A DNA stretch of 64,000 nucleotides from Imbricaverruca yamaguchii (taxonomy: Eukaryota; Arthropoda; Thecostraca; Neoverrucidae). A program made the position numbers and the translations under genes. Within the stretch, counting starts at the first letter, position 1. Each line of letters opens with the position of its first letter. Location of the stretch: the NCBI GenBank assembly GCA_034440575.1, contig JAOTOL010001660.1, positions 4,826,501 to 4,890,500 of the forward strand, read 5' to 3'. Below, in pieces: positions 47,708-59,508 of the stretch. The notes beneath the pieces are model-generated. The model saw only the letters and a list, made by a program, of their open reading frames with translations. It searched no databases and was not told the origin of the DNA.

Positions 47708-47849
47708 GTGAGTACCGCCCTCGGTGTGCTCAGTCGTAGAAATTCTCTGTTGGTGGGAATTGTACTCTGGAGGGGAAGGGGTATGTATATACTGCCAGAC
47801 ACCCGTGTACTCGGCTTTTGCTGAATAGTACCATTATTGGAGGTGATCG

Positions 47850-48165
47850 TGGGCCATTAGCTCGAAGCCAGGCAGGCGTCGTATTTGGACGTAGCCGTGG
47901 GCTGTTGGGTATCGTATTTAGACAGTTGTCATTGGAGGTAGCCGTGGGCCGCCGGGTATCGTAATTAGGCAGGCCTCATTGGAGGTAGCCGTGGGCCGCT
48001 GGGTATCGTAACCAGACAGTCATCATTGGAGGTAGCCGTGGGCCGCTGGGTATCCTAACCAGACAGTTATCATTGGAGGTAGCCGTGGGCCGCTGGGTAT
48101 CGTAACCAGACAGGCGTCATTGGAGGTAGCCGTGGGCCGCTGGGTATCGTAACCAGGCTGGCGCG
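47850..48165 (+). repeat. 47-bp minisatellite (~6 units)
   Basis: Unit CATTGGAGGTAGCCGTGGGC, CGCTGGGTATCGTAACCAGA, CAGGCGT-like, decaying leftwards. Inside Spred intron 2. Confidence 0.9.
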
Positions 48166-48546
48166 CGGTCTCCAGATGCATCGCCGTTTGTAAGCCTATC
48201 TCTTCACATAAAGCAACAGCAAAGGGTTCAAATACCCATTTTCCCTGCTTCTTTGACAAAAATTAATTAATTTGGAAATGTGTGTAGCTAGTTTATGTGG
48301 ACTCGCACGCAGTTTGGTTCTGAATCACCTTCAATTACCGGATAATGTTATTCCGGGAGCATCGGATGTACCACATACATTATATTTTACGTGTGCCAAA
48401 TTGAGAAACAGACGGACAGAGATGTAGAGAGGTAGACACTAGAATATAATGCGATGATTTAATATTATGGTGATATCTTATCGTATGATTATATCTTCAT
48501 GCCCGCTCGACCGCTGTAAATTTTTGTTTGGAACTACCTCCTTCTA

Positions 48547-48604
48547 TGGGCGCTGCATGATCTTTGCCGTCGATGCGCCCTTAAACCCCAAGAACCAACC
48601 GACC
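48547..48604 (+). mobile_element. hairpin-only short retroposon
   Basis: TGGGCGCTGCATGATC, TTTGCCGTCGATGCGCCC, TTAAACCCCAAGAACCAACC. CCTCCTTCT (48537-48545) and CCTGCTTCT (48608-48616) may be the target duplication, 8 of 9 matching. Confidence 0.75.
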
Positions 48605-48631
48605 AACCCTGCTTCTCTAGAGTAAAACGCG

Positions 48632-48755
48632 CTCTTGTAGGGACCAACTGTTGATCTGGTGATGATCGTCAGATCGTGAGTTCGAATCCCACAACCGCCT
48701 GGGATCGCCGGGTCCACCCGCGACCAATCGGCGTGAGAGGTCGGCGACGCTAACC
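48632..48755 (+). mobile_element. family B SINE, partial
   Basis: A head remnant with B box GTGAGTTCGAATCCCAC, core CCACCCGCGACCAATCGG, GCGTGAGAGGTCGGCGACGC, then ordinary DNA. The hairpin and 3' tail are missing. Confidence 0.75.
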
Positions 48756-49021
48756 GCGCTCCGCCACCTGTCGGGTAGTGACCAGCACACTTGTAACGTC
48801 TCCAATGTCGTGCTTGTTACTGGAGATAGCAAGCGGTTGTCGTTTCTTGCACCCTATGTGCTACGCACTCGTTGCGTCTGAGTCAGCCCGGATTACCTGT
48901 TTACCACTGGTCAGAGATCGGCCAGCTTCACACGGTAGCCGCCATAACTTTTGTCGGGTCGCGCACGTGGCCGATATTGCGCTGTTTTGCTGCAGACGTC
49001 TGCACCGTGCGTGCTGCATGA

Positions 49022-49185
49022 AGCCGTCGTGTTGTGCACAATGACGGGGTGGGACTGCCGGGTGTTGCATTGACGAGGTAACCTCCAGATGACGTGTCCG
49101 TAAATCGGTCGTGTTGTGCGCGATGATAAGGTGGAACTGCCGGGTGTTGCATTGACGAGGCAGGCTCCAGATGACACGTTAGTAG
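49022..49185 (+). repeat. 82-bp tandem duplication
   Basis: TCGTGTTGTGCRCRATGA...ACTGCCGGGTGTTGCATTGA occurs at 49027 and 49109, two units, both followed by CTCCAGATGAC. Confidence 0.85.
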
Positions 49186-50107
49186 ATGGAGCGTGTCCGA
49201 GCAGAGCCCGCGTATCGTATAGGTGGTGCGACACGTCAGGGCTGTGTGCCCGTCCACACGGACGGGTCGGGTGGAGCGGCGGGTGGGTGTACGCAGCGCT
49301 GTCGTGAGTCACGCCGGTGCCGGATGTGTGCTGCTGCTGGGTGGTGCGGAGGTGGGACAGTCGGCGTGAATGTGGGAGCATTCCGAGAAGGCGTGGTTGG
49401 TGCAGCACGGTGCAGCAAGCACGCGTGGAATGTGGGGAAGCCCATTTTGGGGTTCATTTGAATGTAACTGTTGTTCGAGTACTGGTCGAGTCCATCCCAA
49501 GGCGTAAAAATCACTCAACGAATCGTTTCAAGTCGGGGAGGGGGCGTTCCCTGCTCTTAGCCCATGCGTCCGACAGCCAATTTGAAACCAATCCAATCTA
49601 CTCTTTTGCTATGCGTATGTGTCAATCAGTCTACCGGTCAACTCGGAAACCGCAAATTCAGTGTTAGTAAAATGTTGCCCACATACTTGGTATGTGCGAA
49701 AGCCATGACAAGCGAAGTTTTGAACCGATCGAAGCTGTCCATAGGGCTCTTCGTGTCAAACGGCCGCCTCGGCTAACACATGGAAAGGAAAACGAAAAGT
49801 AAACCTCTTGTTTAAATACAGCGCAAACAGTAATGCTAAATTCAACTTCCCTTTCATGACAATAGTTGGAACAATTACTGGTGACAGCGATATGAAACAG
49901 ACGCACTGGTGCAATAAATTCAACAGGAGCGTATGCCAGTTCCATTGTTTTCAGTTGCACTATCTTGCGTCCCGTAAGGGCTAAAAATGAACATTGTCGG
50001 CTATTGTTCACGATTAGGGCCAGATGTCGGAAACCGGACGGGGCAACCGCTTGAAGCTCATTATGTACAGTTCATGCACTGATTATATTTCGTTCAGCAA
50101 ACGTAGA

Positions 50108-50278
50108 GGGGGGGGCGGAGTGGTTAAGGTGTTGAGCTCTAGGTATCAAAGGTCCCGGGTTCGACACTCGCACCGCTCCGGACATTTCCCAATCCCGCAG
50201 CCCACTGGCGAAACAGTGTGGGCGGCGCTATTAGCCGTGAATGTGCATAAAGTGCGTCGTGAATCACCCAATAAACAA
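50108..50278 (+). mobile_element. tRNA-Ser/Leu-like SINE, family A, full length (empty site for the MITE)
   Basis: 171 bp: GGAGTGGTTAAGGTGTTGAG, AAAGGTCCCGGGTTCGACAC (B box), GACATTTCCCAATCCC, GTGTGGGCGGCGCTATTAG, CACCCAATAAACAA. Flanked by CAGCAAACGTAGA (50095-50107) and CAGCAAATGTAGA (50279-50291). Its intact GGTTAAGG is the site occupied by a MITE in the copy at 58504. Confidence 0.92.
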
Positions 50279-51754
50279 CAGCAAATGTAGAACTGTGCGC
50301 CCCATAGGTGCGCCGCTGTTGACTGCAATGTGTGCCATGTGATGGTAAGTCCGTGGTGTCGCAACCTTAACTGCCATGTTTTCACACCAATTGTGACCAA
50401 ACCGTCACCAGGCGATAATGCAAATGATATATATGAGTATGCCATTTAAATGTAGTCAACGTGGCACCCTTATATTTTCCATGTGGAAGATGGTGTAGGG
50501 AAGTCTAGCTTTCATCAAATCATTAAGAAACGTTTGTCATGCATAAACAGCGTCCAAAAGCATCGGTGGCCGTGCCATTGACCTAGTTTCAGCGATTGAA
50601 AATTTGGTATGCGCTCGTACTGCCCTGCCTGACATATTGTCGTGCGAAGATACTGATACCAAATAAACATATTTTTAAAATGTTACTGTACACAGGAACA
50701 GGGACGCGTGGGTGCCTGTAAGTAGGGAACAAGCATTAGTGACGTAGCAATCGGGGCGGAATTGGAGAATGCGTCCACGCACTGTCACGAAACCGGGTAA
50801 CTGAACGGGGTAGTGGTGAGGTCAGAGACAGTGATGTTTACTGGAGGGAGTGTGGTGACTGACCCGACCTCGGCTTTAGGAACGGTGATTCACACGACTG
50901 TAGATAAGAGGGTGATCAAAACCCACAAGGCATGCGGATCTTGATCATCACACAAGCAAAGCGGGTGTAAAATGTGTACACCTGCAATCTGGAAAACTAC
51001 ACGTTCACTTTCGACGGAATCCTGTACGCGTACCTCTTTGTGGTAGATCAAAACTGGCATGATGAAATGTATTTTTTAGCTGAATGGTTTCTAGGTGTGT
51101 CCTCGGGTCAGGCATTTGCAATGATGTATGTTCCTGATACATTAGTACCGGGACGGCAGGCGTGAAATGGTGATGCCCCAATTATTAGTCCTCTGTTGGA
51201 ACAAGCTACGTGGAAGTGAATTGGCACAGCTGGCTGGCTTTTCTTTTTGTGTTATGCAACGCACTGGGCCGTGGCGTGTGTTAAGGTTCTCGTAGAGGGA
51301 AACCCTGTAACATTGCAAAACTGACCACCTGCCAACGGGATATGGCTCGTTTTTGTGTGCTCCTTGGGACGTCTAAGTCAACTCGCTGCTGGTGTTGGCA
51401 AAGGTGCTCGAAAACTGGGATTTCAAGTACGAACCAGCGCGAATTATTGATGTTAAAAGATTGGATGGATTGATTGGCTTGCACTTTAATTTAACGTGCG
51501 TCAACCAGCCTGCTCTGGTGGTGCAAGAAGGTAGTTCCGTGAACGCCGTGTACTATGCTATTTTTGTGCACTGGCCTTCAAACAGTTAGTCATCGCATGT
51601 GTGGGTGGCCGCCCACACTGAGGAGCCTAAAACAGGACAGCTGTGGGCGGTGCTGGCTTTTTTTTGTGGCTCAGCCGCTAACTCGTTTTCATCTCCGTAC
51701 TCATTGGAACGATGCTATTCTTGAAGCTCTTTTTATCGACGTGTCGTATGTCGG

Positions 51755-51877
51755 CCATTGCTGTGGGTTCGAAGCTCACCTGTCGCTACTCTTCGCCCGC
51801 GACCAATTGGCGTGAGAGATTGGCGACGCTACATGACTCGACGGTCGATGCGTCATAAAAACCAATAACCACCTGAC
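51755..51877 (+). mobile_element. family B SINE, head 2, 5'-truncated
   Basis: GTGGGTTCGAAGCTCACC (B box), TGTCGCTACTCTTCGCCC, GCGACCAATTGGCGTGAGAG, GGCGACGCTACATGACTC, GGTCGATGCGTCATAAAAACC, AATAACCACC. The first part of the head is missing. Stem GACGC/GCGTC intact. Confidence 0.85.
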
Positions 51878-52079
51878 GGCGTGGATCAATTGTCTGATGC
51901 TGCGGCGACAGGGGCGCCGTGCACGCGGCTCTGGTCGCTCCCAGCCACCAAACATTGCCAAGAAGGATCGTGCTATGCTTCATGCTAATGAGACAATTTG
52001 TGATGTGGGATTTACGTGCCGCGAACATACCGAGGCATCAACATCGTATCTGGCGATGGAGCGCGGTCCTCTTGTAATT

Positions 52080-52860
52080 TTATACAAGTGAAGCGGCGTT
52101 GCCATCGCATCGAGCACACCCATGCCAGCCATGCCTATCTGCTGTGTGGCGATGATGCACTTGTGTTCCGGGCGTGCATCATCTATCTGCTGTGTGGTGG
52201 CGACACGCTCGGTACTCTGTGTACTGAACACTGGTACACTAAGTGGCGACACACTCCGGTACACTTCGGTACTGAGCCGACGTCCTTTCCCACCGACTTC
52301 TAACAGGATGGTTTTATGGGCAGTTTCACACAAGTTCCCAAGCCACGCAGGTGTGGCCGGCGATGAGGCTGCTGACGTGGCTGCAAAGAAGGCTGAAGAC
52401 GGTAGCCGCAGGACGCGGCCTGCCCTTCCCCCTAGATGCTTCAAGACATCAATATCATCCTTCGTTGATCGAAAAGTGCAATGTACTTGGAACACGAAAG
52501 CTAGCAAACTGAAGCTAGTAATGCCAGTACTCGAAACGTGAACGTCCTCATTTCGTGTACAAAGAAGAGTGGAAGTTGCGCTGTGTCGTCTTCGGATCAG
52601 ACATGCACTAGCGACACACGGATACCTGCTGGCGGCAAGTGGCTGCCCTCTATGCCCACGCTGTGCTATTCCACTCACAGTGTACCACGTATTCATTGGT
52701 TGCCCGGCACTCAGTATGGTATCAAAGTGTCAATATGACACTGCTACAAATGCTGGCAGGTGACTCGCAGATCTTTTCATCTGGGGAGATATTTATATCC
52801 GAGCAGAAAATAAATACGTACGTCATTTATCGCCCATCATGGCCACTATTATGGAATAAG
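52080..52860 (+). mobile_element. decayed Jockey/R1-like LINE fragments (two overlapping 3' ends)
   Basis: A first tail motif (RIEHTHASHAYLLCGDD) near 52105 is followed by a second, longer fragment. That begins with an RNase H tail FPSHAGVAGDEAADVAAKKA (52340-52400), then a linker. It continues, one frame over, with CRLRIRHALATHGYLLAASG, CPLCPRCAIPLTVYHVFIGC (52575-52710), ending near the TAA at 52857. The repeated IGHT..HGYLL motif suggests two insertions of related elements end to end. Confidence 0.75.
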
Positions 52861-52891
52861 ACCCCTCACTCAACCATAATACCATGGCACG

Positions 52892-52938
52892 TCGTGTTAT
52901 TGGCGCAAAGTGACCAACCAATACAGTCGACGCGCCAT
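52892..52938 (+). mobile_element. diverged hairpin-only retroposon
   Basis: TTGGCGCAAAGTGACC, AATACAGTCGACGCGCC, ATAAACACAG. Stem GGCGC/GCGCC is kept. A weak flanking match CGTGTTAT/CGTGTTCT. Confidence 0.6.
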
Positions 52939-53211
52939 AAACACAGATCTACCGCCTACACACACGTGTTCTAAACGCCCATACGTTTCGCGCACAATAC
53001 GCTTCGTGCTTAAAATACTGGCGTTTGTAACTTCAGAATTATCGTGTTATGCTCACCACCATGGACAGTGAAACACCCACATCTCATGATACAATTCTGG
53101 AATCTATGGCTACCGTTTTGAGTTCATGGCGAATTTCAGCATCTTACTGTACTCTGACATCGCACACTTAGTGTAAACCATTTATTTTAACCCTGCATAA
53201 GTCCGACAGTT

Positions 53212-53385
53212 AGGGTCCGCGGTAACTCAGTCGATGGCAATTGGACTCCTGATCGTAAGATCGTGGGTTCGAGTCCCACGACCATCTTGATTACTGAGTC
53301 CACTGGCGACCAACCGGCATGAGGGGCTGGCGACTCTATATGACTCAGCAGTAGGACGCGTCGTGAAGGAACCTAAGCACTACCA
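53212..53385 (+). mobile_element. tRNA-derived SINE, family B, head 1
   Basis: GTCCGCGGTAACTCAGTCGA, GACTCCTGATCGTAAGATCG, GTGGGTTCGAGTCCCACG, TCCACTGGCGACCAACCGG, GGCTGGCGACTCTATATGAC, GCGTCGTGAAGGAACC. A diverged full-length copy. Confidence 0.8.
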
Positions 53386-53509
53386 AGTACGCCAGTTGCT
53401 CAACATTGAATTTGGTGATTTGCAAAGTATTTTTAATGGCATCATTCCTATGACGAATTTCGACATCCCATTATACTCGTTTCCACATATCACACCAAAC
53501 CAAAAGCCA

Positions 53510-53660
53510 TTATTTCAACGCTGGTTCCACCAGAGGGCGGATGACCGGGCAGGTGGCGCCACCACAGGGTGGGTGATCTTCAGAGGTAGTGCCACCAGGG
53601 GGCTGGTAGACCGCAGAGGTGGCGCCACCGGAGCTCCGGCGGCGGCACCGCCGCCCGGCA
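53510..53660 (+). repeat. ~40-bp tandem repeat (3-4 units)
   Basis: GGTGGCGCCACC or its variant GGTAGTGCCACC recurs at 53552, 53585 and 53621, each followed by a G-rich spacer with GACCG/GATCT. Confidence 0.75.
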
Positions 53661-54625
53661 GCCGCCAGGTGTCGCCCCGAGCGGCCCGCGGCGACCTAGC
53701 GCGACTGCAAAATCGATGCGGGCCATCCTTTGTGAACGGTCGGCGTTGCCCGCTCCGTGGACGGTCGGTGTCGCTCCGGCTGAACGGGAGGTGCCGTGAG
53801 CGGTCGGCCGGAAACGCCCACCGGTGCCTCGGCTGCGCTGCGGGCCTTCGCCGGCCGGTTGAGCCGACGGCGTGTGGACGTCGGCGCGGATGTCGCCGCC
53901 GGCCGGGTGACGCCGCCATGGCCCGTCGGCCGCTGGCCGAGTGAACGGCCCGCTGCGTAGTTGATGGGTGGGGGCGGCGGTCGCGTGCCACGTCAATGGA
54001 CCGCCGGTGCCGTCTGCAGCACCGCTGGCCGCGGGGGACACACGTGTGACGTACCGGCCTATTCCTGGACGCCCTGCGGGCGGCGTGGCCGACAACTCGT
54101 TCCGCATGCCCTTCCCCGCTCCGGATGTGGGTGTGGTATCGGCGCGGCCGCCGCGTCCCTCGCTGTGGGACGGTGGAGCGTGCAGGCCGGTGACGGAACG
54201 TGGACGTGTCAGCAGCGGCACAACAACGGCACATGAACCGGCATGTACGGTGCCACAGCTGTACCATGTACCAGCACACACACTGAGGTGGTGATGTGGG
54301 TGGCTACCAGTACTCCGCAGGGCGGATGCGGGGCGGATGCGGGAGCCGTTCCATCAGTTGCGTCCAGCGTCTACGCACAGGTACAGGTACACGGCGGGCC
54401 TGTCCCGCTGCCGGCCGATCTGCCGGCCGGCGGCGCTCTCCGGCCGTCGGCCTGTCTTCCGGCGGTGGTGTGACATCACGGCGTGGGCGGGGCGTGCGGC
54501 CGCGAGGGCGGGGCGAGACGGCGGCCATTGCCGCCGGTCACTAGGTGACCCTGACACGGCTGCGTCTGCGCGCGCCGCGCTTCGCCGTGTATCCTGACAT
54601 TGGGCCAGGGGCGGACACGGGCAGG
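53640..54625. other. GC-rich, CpG-dense island inside Spred intron 2
   Basis: About 1 kb of very GC-rich DNA with dense CpG. Overlapping long frames on both strands (up to 254 codons) are composition artefacts with Arg/Ala/Pro/Gly-rich translations. An alternative Spred promoter or an unrelated CpG island is possible; no TATA or transcript evidence can be read here. Confidence 0.45.
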
Positions 54626-54767
54626 ACCGATGGCATGCGTGTTAGGCCGTGCCGCCAACACCGATATATATCTGTGGAGCCGTTTTTGATTTGGCTATTG
54701 ATTGCAGTCGGTGGCAACTGGAATAGCGCTGACAATCGATGCATGGCGGGTCGTCTGGGATGATTAG

Positions 54768-55480
54768 GTCCATGCCAGAGTGCCCCGTGCTGATAAGGTC
54801 GGTGGCAAGCTGACCCGTGCTGATAAGGTCGGTGACAAGCTGACCTGGGCCGATAAGGTCGGTGGCAAACTGACGTAGACTGGTATGGTCGGTGGCAAGC
54901 TAACGCGGACTGATAAGTTCGGTGGTAGGCTGACCTGGACTAATAAGGTAGGTGGCAAGCTGACATGGACTAATAAGGTAGATGGCAAGCTGACATGGAC
55001 TGATCAGGTCGGTGGCAGGTTGACCTGTCCTAATAAGGTCGGTGGGAAGCTCAGCCGGACTGATGAGGTTGGTGGTAGGCTGATGAGGTCCATCCCAGAC
55101 TGACCCGTGCTGATATAGTCGGTGGAAAGTTGACCCGTGCTGATAAGGTCAGTGGTAGACTGACCCGAACTGGTAAGGATCAGTGGTAGGCTGACCTGGA
55201 ATTCGATGCGCCCTAAAGCCCTAATAACTAAATAAATGACCTGGAATGGTAGGATCAATGACATGGTAGCTCGGATTGATAAGTTGACAGGCTGACCCGG
55301 ACCCGTGAGGTCGGTGACACGCTGACCCGGACTTATATGGTCGATGACAGGGTGAATCGGGACTGAACAGATCGATGGCGTAACCTGGGCCGATGAAATC
55401 GGTGGCAGGCTGACCTGGACTTATACTCTCGGTGGCGTGCTGGCTTGGCTGATAAGGTCGCTAGCAGGCCGACCTGAACT
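54768..55480 (+). repeat. 30-bp minisatellite (~22 units)
   Basis: Unit CTGATAAGGTCGGTGGCAAG plus CTGACCTGGA, moderately diverged. A 34-bp retroposed SINE tail interrupts it at 55203. Confidence 0.92.
55203..55236 (+). mobile_element. 34-bp retroposed SINE 3' tail in a minisatellite
   Basis: TCGATGCGCCCTAAAGCCC, TAATAACTAAATAAA: only the 3' half of the hairpin unit. TGACCTGGAAT flanks it on both sides (55192-55202 and 55237-55247); the array unit contains TGACCTGGA, so 9 of the 11 bases are expected by chance of array phase. Confidence 0.75.
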
Positions 55481-55587
55481 GATCAGGTCGATGACAACGT
55501 GAGTTGGATTGTGATTAGGGCGGTGACATACCCGATGTCGATATTTATATCCATCCACATGCTTGAACTTCACGTTTGCCACTGCGC

Positions 55588-55632
55588 ATGGCTGCATGAC
55601 CACTGCAGTCGATGCGCACCTAAACCCCCAAT
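55588..55632 (+). mobile_element. hairpin retroposon, 5' part trimmed
   Basis: CTGCATGACCACTGCAGTCG, ATGCGCACCTAAACCCCC. TGCGCATGG before and TGCGCTTGG after it (8 of 9) fit a target duplication. Confidence 0.65.
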
Positions 55633-56099
55633 GCGCTTGGGTCACTGGCGTTGACACGACTCTGACCTGCGGCGAACACACAGTCGGCTGGTGGTCGCCA
55701 TATTGTGTCTGCACTTGCGTGAACGAGTGCAACCCAGTTCAGCTGATCAGAGGTGTTGTTTTGTGGAAGAGAGTGAGTGCACACATCTTAAGATCATTTT
55801 AGAAAGCATGGATAGCATAAGTATTCAAAGGTCTTGCTTGCGCTCCTCGATGATGAATATGTTCAAGGGAGGTGCTGAGTTGCGCTTTTAATTCCGACTA
55901 AAATTTGGTAAACGCGGGGCGTACCCAGGAATTTGCCGAGGGACATACTCCTATGAGGATGGTTCAGCCTGCCCTAAAACTTAAGTGTCCCGGAGCTCCA
56001 ATTTGCTTTAAAAATAGTCGATTTTCCATCCACTGCTCGATACAAATTCGCATTTCGGGGTAAAGAATAATCCCAATATGCCATCATACTTTAATTTGT

Positions 56100-56580
56100 C
56101 GTATTTCTTCCAGCTTTAGGGGTCCCTCCAGTTCCCAGGATCTGACCCTATTCCCAGTCTGCCCTCCAACTCCTGGAACTCTTCCAGCATCAGTGACATT
56201 CAAATTCCTGGACGTCCTTCAAATTTTCCGAATTACCGGTTTTCCAGCTACCAGTGTCCATCAAACTCCAGTAGCCCTCATCCTTCTAGGAACCACCCAA
56301 CTCCTGCAGGAGTTACGGAGCTCCAAGGAGCCCTCATCAACACGGCTGCCAGGGTCCTTCCGGATCCAAGAAGCATCTCCAGTTTCAGGGTGTCTGTCCG
56401 AATTCTAAGGCCCCTCCACTTTCAAGAGGCCCATAAGCTTCAAGAGGCCCTTTTCCACCTTCCACGGATCGCTAACTTTCCCAGCTGGTCGTCAGACTCC
56501 CGGAATTCCTCCAACACAATGTGCTCTCGAATTCCTGGAAATCCCTCAAATGGCGGATACCCAGGAGGGAAGCAGGCCAA
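56100..56580 (+). repeat. degenerate ~20-bp pyrimidine-rich array
   Basis: Phrases like CCCTCCAACTCCTGGAACTC and CCCTCCAGTTCCCAGGATCT recur about every 18-21 bp. Third such locus on the plus strand after 930-3240 and 9240-10110. Confidence 0.55.
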
Positions 56581-58503
56581 ATTCACTCACTCAACATTGT
56601 ATGGGTGTGTGCCCCTTTAAAAAAGCACGTCACCCCTGTGATCATTCTCCAGTGCAGACCATCCTGTCAAATTTATCCGATGTTATGCACATGAACGAAT
56701 GTGTCGCAAGAAAATCGGCATAGTCAAGCACCTGCTCGGCCAGTTACATACCATAGGAATGTGCATGTATTCTCATCACATGGTCAGGTTCCAAGCGATG
56801 CTTTTTAAACCGAATAAATGAATAACAAGCTTGTCGGATATGAATGCGTTACAGTTCGGGCTACTGTTCTAATCGTGCCGTGGATCTAGGGCTGGTAAAA
56901 ACTGAGCAAAGCAAAGCAAGGCTGGTCTGACAGAAAATGCTGCGACAGCATGCATTATATTGGAGGACATCATTTTGGAGAAACTAACAAAGCAGGTTTC
57001 ATCTGATGTGGAGGTGGAGGTGAGGTGTTGCATCAGGACAGATGAGAACACAATTGGTCACAGACACGTAGTCCACCCAAGTTGAAAGTAACAGTGAATA
57101 ATTATGATGGTAAATAGTGTAAAATGTTTTATCCCCTGATCAGTGCGCTTACTCCGGGTGTGTATATAATTCTGTGAATTGTATCGACTTCGGTCCACTT
57201 GAGGTGTGTTACCCCCAAGCAGGGTGGGTTTATTTTGTAGAATACTGGATATGAAAGGGGAAATTTGGGAGCAAAGCATTTGGGAGATGTTTTTCTCCCT
57301 TTCTGAGATACAAAACACATGTTTTCCTTCCCAGCCAGTTTCAGGTATCCTTCTCAAACAGCATCATATTTAGTCATTTTCAACAACTCCACTCAATCTT
57401 TTGACAAAAGAAGGCCGCATAATTTTCCGGAAAGTGTGAAGTTCTGGCTGACAAACACGCAGCACAATGCCGTGTTTACATCCCTGTGCGCTATCCCCAG
57501 GTTACGCCTCTCAATAATATCCTTGTCTTGTGTGACATGCTGCAGGCGATGACCACGTGCGCGTGAACACAATTGAGGTTTAAGTGCATGTCAGATGGCC
57601 ACGGCAGAACTTACACGGTGTCGGTTTGGGCGCGGTTCCATGGTTGGGCCATCAGATGAGTACCTGCCAGAGTGGTGACACTTCGTCATAGGTGGTGTTG
57701 TGTGCCTCGACTGGTGCGAACAGTTTATTTAAAACGCGCCCGTTTGCACTTCATAATATGGTAGTGTGTTCTTTAGAAGAAATACGTACGTATACTGTTC
57801 GTAATCACTGCGTGTTTACCATACTGATATCTGTAGCTATCGTATAACGATATTACCTCGCAGCATGTCTTCGAGCGGTGGTTTGGTTTTCTTTCTCCTG
57901 TCATCATTCTGTGATGATGTTAACAGTACGACGTACCTGTAATGTGTATGCTGTGTGCCCGTGGTATTGCCATATTAATTTTGCGTCGTGCTCTTAACGC
58001 CACCCGCCCTTCTACTTTTCGATGTGTTATGGTTTATTGTATGGCTAGTGCACGTAAGCACCGCTTACGTATCTACTGTCCAAATCAAAAGATGCAGGCA
58101 TTTTTTAAAATGAAGTTCAGTTCTAAAAGTTGCATCTTGAAGACGTACAGGAGCTCATGGCTGGTTTAAATACCTACCAGAAAGGTTTTCTAGCGATAAA
58201 AAATACAGTAAATGAAGCTTCTAAATGAAGTGCTCTTTCGTTAAAACGTGCCACATGTGTGTGTGTGTGGTCCAGTGGCCAGATGACCTGACCAGACCTG
58301 GGGCGGCAGCGGTGTTCAGAATTGCCAGTTCGGCCACGCGTCACAGACTGTAAGCATTACTTCGGTGGTAATATGCCTCAGAAGGAACCGTGAAGTTTGG
58401 CTCGGTATTGGAAAAGACAACAAACACACTGCGGTCGTTTTTCGCATTACGCTCTTAAGGCAGAAATATACCAGTCCGTACGTGCTTGCATGCATCGAAC
58501 TGA

Positions 58504-59508
58504 AGCGGGGATGGCCGAGTGGTTAACCTGTCCCGTCTCGGGGGTCTTCAACCGCCCCTTATATTTTTCGCGGATAGCGGACGAACGGCGCGCGGCATCG
58601 CGCCGAAATTTGGCATACCTTTTCCCAAATCAATTTGGCATGCTGTTTCAAAATTTTGAAGTCAGGTCATCTAGGTCAACGAGTTAGTCAAGGTCAAGTG
58701 TGTCAAAAAAAAAATTAAGTGAGGTCACCTCCAAAAAAGTTCAACCAGTCAAGCTTTAACGGATGCAGATATTTTAATGAAACTTTCAGCGTTTGCTTAT
58801 CTTTAGGGATGCAATGTACGAGTGGAATTTTTCATTTTTTCGTTTTTGACTACATATAAATTTTGCATATTTGCCAATTGCAGTTCCAATAGAAGATTCT
58901 GGTTAAAGTAAGCATTTTTTTATTAGGGCAAGTTGACTTCCGACAAAGTTTCTCGGTCTGTTCTACCCATTGGAAAAGGAAAATGAAAGAAAACTTGAAA
59001 TCTCAATTTTGAAATTAAAATAAAATGGGGGGGGGGAAATTGTTTGGTCAATTTCGCTCTCCTTTTCTCATTCCAAATAAATTTTGTTTTTTCATATATT
59101 CCCCGAAATTAACTCCCCGGAGCCAAAAACATAATGTAAATCATGAAAAGTGGTGAAAATCTAGCCCCCTGGTGACGTCGCTTTTGGGGGAAAATGTTTT
59201 GGGGGCGGATCCGGACCCTACTCGTCAAGCGCTTTCCGATGATACCTCTTTCGTTTTCGTGCGACGCTTAGTTTGGATTTTAGAGGGGGTTACTATCCGC
59301 CCCCCCCACCCCGAGACGGGGTGTGAGGATCTAACCGAAGAAACGTCGCGGGTTAAGGTGTTGGGCTCTGGGTACCAAAGGTCCCGGGTTCGACACTCGC
59401 ATCACTCAGGATATTTCCCAGTCTTGCGGCCTGCCGGCGAAGCATTGTGGGCGACGCCATTCGCCGTGGATGTGCATGAAGTGCGTCGTGAATACCCAAT
59501 ACACAGTG
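58504..59508 (+). mobile_element. family A SINE split by a TTAA MITE
   Basis: The SINE begins AGCGGGGATGGCCGAGTGG and resumes after the MITE with GGTGTTGGGCTCTGGGTACC, AAGGTCCCGGGTTCGACAC. The outer target duplication is TGCATCGAACTGA (58491-58503) and TGCATCCAACTGA (59509-59521). Subtracting the 826-bp MITE and one TTAA gives a 175-bp SINE, the length of the other two family A copies (171 and 176). It ends 66 bp before Spred exon 3. Confidence 0.95.
58527..59352 (+). mobile_element. TTAA-flanked MITE (piggyBac-type), copy 3, nested in a SINE
   Basis: 826 bp, between TTAA at 58523-58526 and 59353-59356. It starts CCTGTCCCGTCTCGGGGG and ends CCCCGAGACGGGG then CTAACCGAAGAAACGTCGCGGG. The same family as 10574 and 22065, all in one orientation. 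The host SINE shows that exactly this segment plus one TTAA was added. Confidence 0.95.

Noticed and set aside
53515..54281. 254-codon minus-strand frame, Arg-rich
   Set aside because: Composition artefact of a CpG-dense block; a second frame of equal length overlaps it.
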